Part shown: positions 15,701 through 18,774 of the stretch, one piece after another
How the letters are laid out: each line of letters starts with the position of its first letter
How positions within the stretch are numbered: the first letter of the stretch is position 1
NCBI GenBank assembly: GCA_946478645.1
Contig: CAMLCW010000058.1
Location: forward strand, 1 to 18,774
Reading direction: 5' to 3'
From: an uncultured Variovorax sp.
Lineage (GTDB): Bacteria; Pseudomonadota; Gammaproteobacteria; Burkholderiales; Burkholderiaceae
Length of the DNA stretch: 18,774 nt
Program-made: the position numbers and the translations under genes
The notes under the pieces: generated by a model
What the model was told of the DNA's origin: nothing
Databases searched by the model: none
The model's input: only the letters and a program-made list of their open reading frames with translations

Positions 15701-15804
15701 ACCTGGGCGTTGGCGGCGCAGCTTGCCGCCAACGCGCAGGCGGCCATCGCAGCGCGAAGGGGGCGGGGGTCTCCGGCCAGGCCACGCAGAAGCGGACGGC
15801 TCAT
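12775..15804 (-). CDS. yjbH: GfcC/YjbG-YjbH/GfcD fusion, outer-membrane exopolysaccharide assembly protein
   Basis: This is a 1009-residue secreted protein. The signal peptide ends near residue 33 (ANA-Q). Residues about 40-255 resemble GfcC/YjbG: a PGERLSAWLL start, a helical middle, and an end with VGVAAWN, PGAWIW and a final amphipathic helix. A Pro/Ala-rich linker follows. From about 300 to the end it is YjbH-like: NDWGETGLLQTPTARMGQAG, QPLDWLEAGFRYTS and then many alternating beta-strand segments typical of an outer-membrane barrel. E. coli has these as two proteins of about 250 and 700 residues, which sum to this length. The start ATG overlaps the upstream TGA (ATGA), which supports 15804 over the longer open frame to 15870. 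The function in known systems is secretion or assembly of exopolysaccharide; the mechanism is not established. Confidence 0.82.
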   Translation of the reverse strand: MSRPLLRGLAGDPRPLRAAMAACALAASCAANAQVPADAPADNASPASDADIRPGERLSAWLLRQPPAAVSPGLAWRVPQERLAQQFLKNTLLVRLEASRRRAPKAEQAQHQQLITWLQGLPVTGRVALGVVDPRWLEVHPDQDPMLAAGQQLVAPPPALRTVAVLQPDGRLCHVAHEAGRKAWDYVAACDAEGRHDWAWVAQPDGRTARVGVAAWNAHPSDEPAPGAWIWSAPRGMEDLERISEGIIKLLATQGPSPQEAAVAQAPAVAPPSDNAADAPPSTAISVLAEPAPQYRALQTSGNDWGETGLLQTPTARMGQAGDMRTSISHVSPYTRLNVMFQPLDWLEAGFRYTSVSNRIYGIGLSNQGYKDKSIDLKARLWKESAYLPEVALGFRDIGGTGLFSSEYLVASKRYGEFDFSLGIGWGYMGNADTISNPLGLLDSRFKTRVSQTTWGGANFSRLFRGPAALFGGVQWRTPWEPLTLKLEYEGNDYQNEPLDNHQRQRSPVNIGLEYRYAPGVTFSAGFERGDKLMLGLTLQTNLATMQVPKTADPPAPRFSPTPPTAFQGWAATAAEIERRTDWTVQRIAPQGQMLHVWITESATVYRSARVEQIIAVLHRDAPGSVRNFVLHYSERGLPMHAQVVDRDEWVNAHYQAQTPAQQRAASQRDYAPAPIGADPGVIVPVVAAHGAAADGDSGGPSDSSKRLPAWERQTPKFTIGLTPSLGQILGGPNAFVLYQIGVQAVAEYRFTPSTWVNGALNLRLVDNFDKFTYTAPSNLPRVRTFQREYVTSRRLTMPVFQLTHVGRLSDNQYYSVYGGALETMFAGVGGEWLYRPWRSKLAFGVDFNHVRQRDFEQDFGLRDYKVNTGHATVYWDTGWNGVLAKVSAGQYLAGDRGVTIDISRRFDNGVVLGAYATKTNVSARQFGEGSFDKGIYLSIPFDALLPRTSKFTANFAWAPLVRDGGARLGRIHPLYEMTSARDPSAYKFRAPGTGEPRAGDNILNFERR

Positions 15805-16547
15805 GAACCAGCGCTCGCCGCTGCGACGGGGGCTGGAGAAGGAGGCGTCCACTGCTCGAAGCTCATACACAGGTCATTGGAAATACATTGCTCGGAATAG
15901 ACGACGCGCGGCGCACCGCCGGTCGTCAGCACGCCGAAGCGCGCGGGCGGGAGCGAGGCGCTGGCCGGCCGCGAGGTGCTGCGCTCCTCGTACCAACGCA
16001 GCGACGCGGCGGGTCGGCCCGCCAGCGTCGATTGCGCGGGCGCCGCTGTCGGCGCGAGCACCACCTCGTCGCGGATGCCGAAGCGGTAGCCGGGCATCAT
16101 GTCGCGCTCGCGCACGTAGGTTTTCGCGCCGGTGTCGCCGGGCCATGCGGGGAGATTCGAGAAACGCACCGCGCGCCAGTCGGTCGACAGCCCGCTCGTG
16201 CCCACGAGGCGTCCGTCGAGCAGCCGCAGCACTTCGCCGCTGCCGCTGTACCAGACCTCGACCGCGCCTTCGGGACGCTGGTCGATATAGCCCAGCGCCA
16301 TGAAAACCGTTTGCGCGCCGGTCGTGACGCGCAAATAGCGGTAATTCGGATTGAAGGTGGGTTCGGGAGCGGCGGACTGGCCGCCATAGAGATGCCGTGC
16401 CGTGGCCAGCATGGCCGAGGAACCGGAAGAGCAGCCGCCAATGCCCAAAAGAAATGCTGCCAAAAGACAGCATCCGATCCATCGCGCAGCCGGGCCGGCG
16501 AACGGAACCTTGGTTGGCGAATGCCCTCCCGCGAGGAGGGCCGGCAC
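15801..16547 (-). CDS. yjbF: YjbF/GfcB-family lipoprotein
   Basis: This 248-residue lipoprotein has a hydrophobic signal segment ending LLGIGGC (Cys39). The mature part contains NYRYLRVTTGAQTVFMALGY, then an EVWYSGSGEVLRLLDGRLVG stretch and a C-terminal region with SEQCISNDLCMSFEQW. This matches the YjbF/GfcB (group 4 capsule lipoprotein) pattern in size and layout. The best start is GTG 16547, two bases after the stop of the preceding small gene; there is no good ribosome-binding site, so translation may depend on coupling. A hairpin (16523-16541) lies directly after this start. The stop overlaps the next gene by ATGA. It is the second gene of a yjbEFGH-like operon and is required for polymer export or maturation in known relatives. 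Confidence 0.82.
   Translation of the reverse strand: MPALLAGGHSPTKVPFAGPAARWIGCCLLAAFLLGIGGCSSGSSAMLATARHLYGGQSAAPEPTFNPNYRYLRVTTGAQTVFMALGYIDQRPEGAVEVWYSGSGEVLRLLDGRLVGTSGLSTDWRAVRFSNLPAWPGDTGAKTYVRERDMMPGYRFGIRDEVVLAPTAAPAQSTLAGRPAASLRWYEERSTSRPASASLPPARFGVLTTGGAPRVVYSEQCISNDLCMSFEQWTPPSPAPVAAASAGS
16523..16541 (-). repeat. Hairpin at the start of the YjbF-like gene
   Basis: GCCCTCC (16523-16529) and GGAGGGC (16535-16541) form a perfect 7-bp G/C-rich stem with a five-base loop. In the minus-strand mRNA it begins six bases after the first base of the GTG start codon and just after the yjbE-like stop. No U-run follows. It may reduce expression of the downstream genes relative to the small first gene, or protect the upstream mRNA segment. 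Confidence 0.45.
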
Positions 16548-16549
16548 GC

Positions 16550-16861
16550 TCAGTTGGTGCCGGTCGTGCCCGTGCCCGTGCCGGTGCCGCCGGTACCACC
16601 CGTACCGCTGCCGCCACCGCTGTTGCCGCCATTGCCGCTGGCAATGGCCGCCGCGAGGCCGACGCTCGCGGCCACGCCGCCGGCCTGGGCTGCGGTGAGC
16701 TGGCCGAACGCGGAGCTGGAGGCGCCGGAGCCGCCCCCCGGCTGGGGCGCCGGCGTCGCGACCGAGGCCGGTGCGGGCGGCGGGGTCTGCGTCTGGGCGA
16801 ACGCCGAGGAGAGGCCCAGCACGGCGACGGCGGCCGCGAAAACCAATGGCTTAATTGTCAT
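16550..16861 (-). CDS. yjbE: YjbE/GfcA-like small secreted Gly/Thr-rich protein
   Basis: This 103-residue exported protein has a signal peptide ending near residue 22 (SAFA-Q), a Pro-rich part with PPPAPASVATPAPQP, and a segment AGGVAASVGLAAAIASGNGG. The tail is built of Gly, Thr and Ser ending GTGTTGTN. E. coli YjbE and GfcA share this plan: signal peptide, an Ala/Val/Gly-rich helix and a Thr-rich tail. The first position in a yjbEFGH-like operon supports the match. The start is ATG 16861 with AGAGGA upstream; a TTG eight codons earlier is less likely. The tail is encoded by hexamer-like repeats. Function is unknown; a surface or polymer-associated role is suggested by context only. Confidence 0.75.
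   Translation of the reverse strand: MTIKPLVFAAAVAVLGLSSAFAQTQTPPPAPASVATPAPQPGGGSGASSSAFGQLTAAQAGGVAASVGLAAAIASGNGGNSGGGSGTGGTGGTGTGTGTTGTN
16561..16612 (-). repeat. Degenerate hexanucleotide repeats in the YjbE-like gene
   Basis: On the plus strand, units of the type CGTGCC/GGTGCC/CGTACC repeat through this stretch, including two exact consecutive CGTGCC copies followed by variants. In the minus-strand protein they encode alternating Gly and Thr near the C-terminus. Because units are six bases long, slippage would keep the frame and change tail length by two residues. Confidence 0.5.
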
Positions 16862-17142
16862 GGCGAAATATCCTCTCTTAAGCAATTAACAGTTGAGAGA
16901 AGACTATCAGTTGGCGAAGTGTGCCGCAACTAATTTACCTTTTATGGCGTTTGTGGGTGCAAATGGCTGTGTCGAAATGTCTTTGAAATAAATGGCTAAT
17001 TCATTGTTCTTAATTGGCGCTTCCGCATGCCCCGCGCGCCTGCCTTCGCGCCGGCGCTGCCGTGCCCGTTGAATATGCGCTCCGCAGCCCGCTACAATCG
17101 CGGGTTGACCCTGCTCCAGCGAAGAAGACTTAGAGGATCCCC
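16862..17142. promoter_or_regulatory. Divergent intergenic region between the yjbE-like gene and petA
   Basis: This 281-base region is AT-rich on the yjbE side (16862-17020) and GC-rich near petA. It must hold the promoter of the minus-strand yjb operon, but no clear hexamer pair was found for it. On the yjbE mRNA, CTCTC (complement of 16899-16895) can pair with GAGAG (complement of 16877-16873), which overlaps the Shine-Dalgarno. The petA promoter lies at 17069-17098. No gene is seen here. Confidence 0.5.
17069..17098 (+). promoter_or_regulatory. sigma70-type promoter of the petAB operon
   Basis: TTGAAT (17069-17074) and TACAAT (17093-17098) are separated by 18 bases, and each differs little from the TTGACA/TATAAT consensus. 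The pair lies 45 bases before the petA ATG, giving a short leader with an AGAGGAT ribosome-binding site. This is the clearest promoter in the window. Confidence 0.65.
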
Positions 17143-17760
17143 ATGAGTGACATGACCTCCGGCTCCCCCCGGATCGACACAAGCAAGCGGACGTGGTTGA
17201 TCGCATCCAGCTGTGCCGGCGTAGCGGGAGGCGTGGCAACCGCGATTCCCTTTGTAAGCACATTCCAGCCCTCCGAGAAGGCCAAGGCCGCGGGCGCTGC
17301 CGTCGAGGTCGACATCGGCGGCCTCCAGGTCGGCGAGAAGATCACCGTCGAATGGCGCGGCAAGCCGGTCTGGATCCTCAAGCGTTCGCCCGAGCAGGTG
17401 GCCGAGTTGCCCAAGCTCGACGGCCAGCTGGCGGATCCGCAGTCCAAGCGCTATCCCGACGAATACACCCCCGCCTACGCCCAGAACGCGCACCGCTCGA
17501 TCAAGCCCGAGGTGCTGGTGGTGGTGGGTATCTGCACGCACCTCGGCTGCTCGCCGGTCGACCGCCTGCAGGCCGGCCCGCAGCCTTCGCTGCCGAACGA
17601 CTGGGAAGGCGGCTTCCTGTGCCCCTGCCACGGTTCCACGTTCGATCTCGCCGGCCGTGTCTTCAAGAACAAGCCCGCGCCCGACAACCTGCCTGTGCCG
17701 CCGCACATGTACCTGTCGGACACCAAGCTCCTGATCGGTGAAGACTCCAAGAAGGCCTGA
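17143..17760 (+). CDS. petA: Ubiquinol-cytochrome c reductase Rieske iron-sulfur subunit
   Basis: This is the Rieske [2Fe-2S] subunit of the cytochrome bc1 complex, which takes the first electron from ubiquinol at the Qo site and passes it to cytochrome c1. The 205-residue protein has an N-terminal anchor preceded by SKRTWL (about residues 15-40), of the kind used for Tat export. The cluster motifs are CTHLGC (131-136) and CPCHGS (160-165). Ligands are Cys131, His133, Cys160 and His163, and Cys136-Cys162 form the family disulfide. Length is normal for bacterial Rieske proteins. An AGAGGAT site precedes the ATG. petB follows after 14 bases, so the two form the start of a petABC operon. Confidence 0.97.
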   Translation: MSDMTSGSPRIDTSKRTWLIASSCAGVAGGVATAIPFVSTFQPSEKAKAAGAAVEVDIGGLQVGEKITVEWRGKPVWILKRSPEQVAELPKLDGQLADPQSKRYPDEYTPAYAQNAHRSIKPEVLVVVGICTHLGCSPVDRLQAGPQPSLPNDWEGGFLCPCHGSTFDLAGRVFKNKPAPDNLPVPPHMYLSDTKLLIGEDSKKA

Positions 17761-17774
17761 GGCAGAAGAAGAAC

Positions 17775-18774
17775 ATGGCTGAATTCCGCGAAATCTCCCC
17801 CAACGCGCCCGCAGGCGAGAAGCTCCTCAACTGGGTCGACAACCGCTTCCCCCTCACGAAGCTCTGGAACGACCAGTGGGGCAAGTACTACGCACCGAAG
17901 AACTTCAACTTCTGGTACATCTTCGGCTCGCTCGCGATGCTGGTGCTCGTCATCCAGATCGTGACCGGCATCTTCCTGGTGATGCACTACAAGCCCGACG
18001 CGAACCTCGCCTTCGCCTCGGTCGAGTACATCATGCGCGACGTGCCCTGGGGCTGGCTGATCCGCTACATCCACTCGACGGGCGCCTCGGCGTTCTTCGT
18101 CGTGGTGTACCTGCACATGTTCCGCGGCCTCATGTACGGCAGCTACCGCAAGCCGCGCGAGCTGATCTGGGTGTTCGGCTGCGCGATCTTCCTGTGCCTC
18201 ATGGCCGAGGCCTTCATGGGCTACCTGCTGCCCTGGGGCCAGATGTCGTACTGGGGCGCCCAGGTGATCGTCAACCTGTTTGCCGCCATTCCGTTCATCG
18301 GCCCCGACCTCGCGCTCCTGATCCGCGGCGACTACGTGGTGAGCGACGCCACGCTCAACCGCTTCTTCAGCTTCCACGTGATCGCGGTGCCGCTGGTGCT
18401 GCTCGGCCTCGTGGTGGCGCACCTGATCGCGCTGCATGAAGTGGGTTCCAACAACCCCGACGGCATCGAGATCAAGGCCACGCGCGGCCCCGACGGCCAT
18501 CCGCTCGACGGCATCCCGTCGCACCCGTACTACACGGTGCACGACATCTTCGGCGTGGTGGTGTTCCTCACGATTTTCTCGGCGGTGATCTTCTTCGCGC
18601 CTGAAGCTGGTGGGTACTTCCTCGAGTACAACAACTTCATTCCGGCCGATTCGCTCAAGACGCCGAACCACATCGCACCGGTCTGGTACTTCACGCCGTT
18701 CTATTCGATGCTGCGTGCAACCACCGACGACATGGTCAATGTGTTCGCGCTGATCATCGGTGCGGCCGCGATCC
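17775..18774 (+). CDS. petB: Cytochrome b subunit of the bc1 complex (5' part, partial)
   Basis: This is the polytopic cytochrome b that carries two b hemes and the Qo and Qi quinone sites. The frame is open from ATG 17775 to the end of the window (333 codons), so the C-terminus is missing. Heme-ligand histidines are H100 (RYIHSTGAS) and H114 (YLHMFRG) in the second membrane helix, and H201 and H216 in the fourth, followed by ALHEVGSNNPDG. The second pair is 15 residues apart rather than the 14 of mitochondrial proteins. The Qo loop reads PVWY at 302-305 instead of PEWY. An AGAAGAAG-type ribosome-binding site precedes the start. The call is certain; petC would be expected next, outside the window. 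Confidence 0.97.
   Translation, partial: MAEFREISPNAPAGEKLLNWVDNRFPLTKLWNDQWGKYYAPKNFNFWYIFGSLAMLVLVIQIVTGIFLVMHYKPDANLAFASVEYIMRDVPWGWLIRYIHSTGASAFFVVVYLHMFRGLMYGSYRKPRELIWVFGCAIFLCLMAEAFMGYLLPWGQMSYWGAQVIVNLFAAIPFIGPDLALLIRGDYVVSDATLNRFFSFHVIAVPLVLLGLVVAHLIALHEVGSNNPDGIEIKATRGPDGHPLDGIPSHPYYTVHDIFGVVVFLTIFSAVIFFAPEAGGYFLEYNNFIPADSLKTPNHIAPVWYFTPFYSMLRATTDDMVNVFALIIGAAAI

Noticed and set aside
16513..16918. A 9-bp direct repeat (GTTGGCGAA at 16513 and 16910) flanking the yjbE-like gene as a possible mobile-element target duplication
   Set aside because: There is no transposase or inverted ends, and a 9-bp match over 400 bases in GC-rich DNA can be chance.
1..18774. CRISPR arrays, insertion sequences, prophage genes, tRNA or rRNA genes
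   Set aside because: No regularly spaced repeats, transposase or integrase motifs, or recognisable tRNA/rRNA sequence were seen on either strand.

Overview
The window is high-GC DNA with typical proteobacterial gene packing. It looks like a chromosomal segment of a betaproteobacterium, probably Burkholderiales and most like Comamonadaceae (Variovorax/Acidovorax type). This rests on the character of the proteins (Rieske protein, cytochrome b with a PVWY Qo motif, PdxA, MscL, a NIF3-like protein) and on remembered gene order. It is inference, not a database match.

Layout. Positions 1-1840 hold housekeeping genes: the 3' end of a NIF3-like gene, pdxA overlapping it by ATGA, and mscL on the minus strand. 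Positions 2036-16861 form an exopolysaccharide/capsule locus. Positions 17143-18774 return to core metabolism with petA and the 5' part of petB (cytochrome bc1 complex), behind a good sigma70-type promoter.

The polysaccharide locus has a plus-strand arm and a minus-strand arm that converge. The plus arm starts with a membrane PAP2 phosphatase. A leader of about 420 bp follows, with a strong intrinsic-terminator hairpin, and then wza-wzb-wzc (outer-membrane export lipoprotein, low-molecular-weight tyrosine phosphatase, BY-kinase/co-polymerase) joined by ATGA overlaps. After an AT-rich gap of about 340 bp carrying a CRP-like palindrome and a 20-codon leader ORF come a monotopic sugar-phosphate transferase, a polysaccharide pyruvyl transferase, a GT4 glycosyltransferase, a secreted clan-A glycoside hydrolase (PslG-like) and a Wzx-type flippase. 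The minus arm is a yjbEFGH/gfcABCD-type operon: a small secreted Gly/Thr-rich protein, a YjbF/GfcB lipoprotein, and a 1009-residue protein that appears to fuse GfcC/YjbG to YjbH/GfcD. The two arms meet with one base between stop codons, beside a perfect 28-bp all-G/C palindrome.

How the genes fit together. The priming transferase would load the first sugar phosphate on undecaprenyl phosphate. The GT4 enzyme and the pyruvyl transferase would extend and decorate it, and Wzx would flip it. Wzc, controlled by Wzb, would regulate polymerisation, and Wza with the Yjb/Gfc proteins would serve export or surface assembly. The hydrolase would trim the polymer, and the PAP2 enzyme could recycle lipid carrier. 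The set gfcA-B-C-D-E-etp-etk of the E. coli group 4 capsule operon is all represented, but split into two convergent operons around the sugar-assembly genes. No Wzy polymerase, polysaccharide synthase or ABC exporter is visible. No tRNA, rRNA, CRISPR array, insertion sequence or integrase was found.
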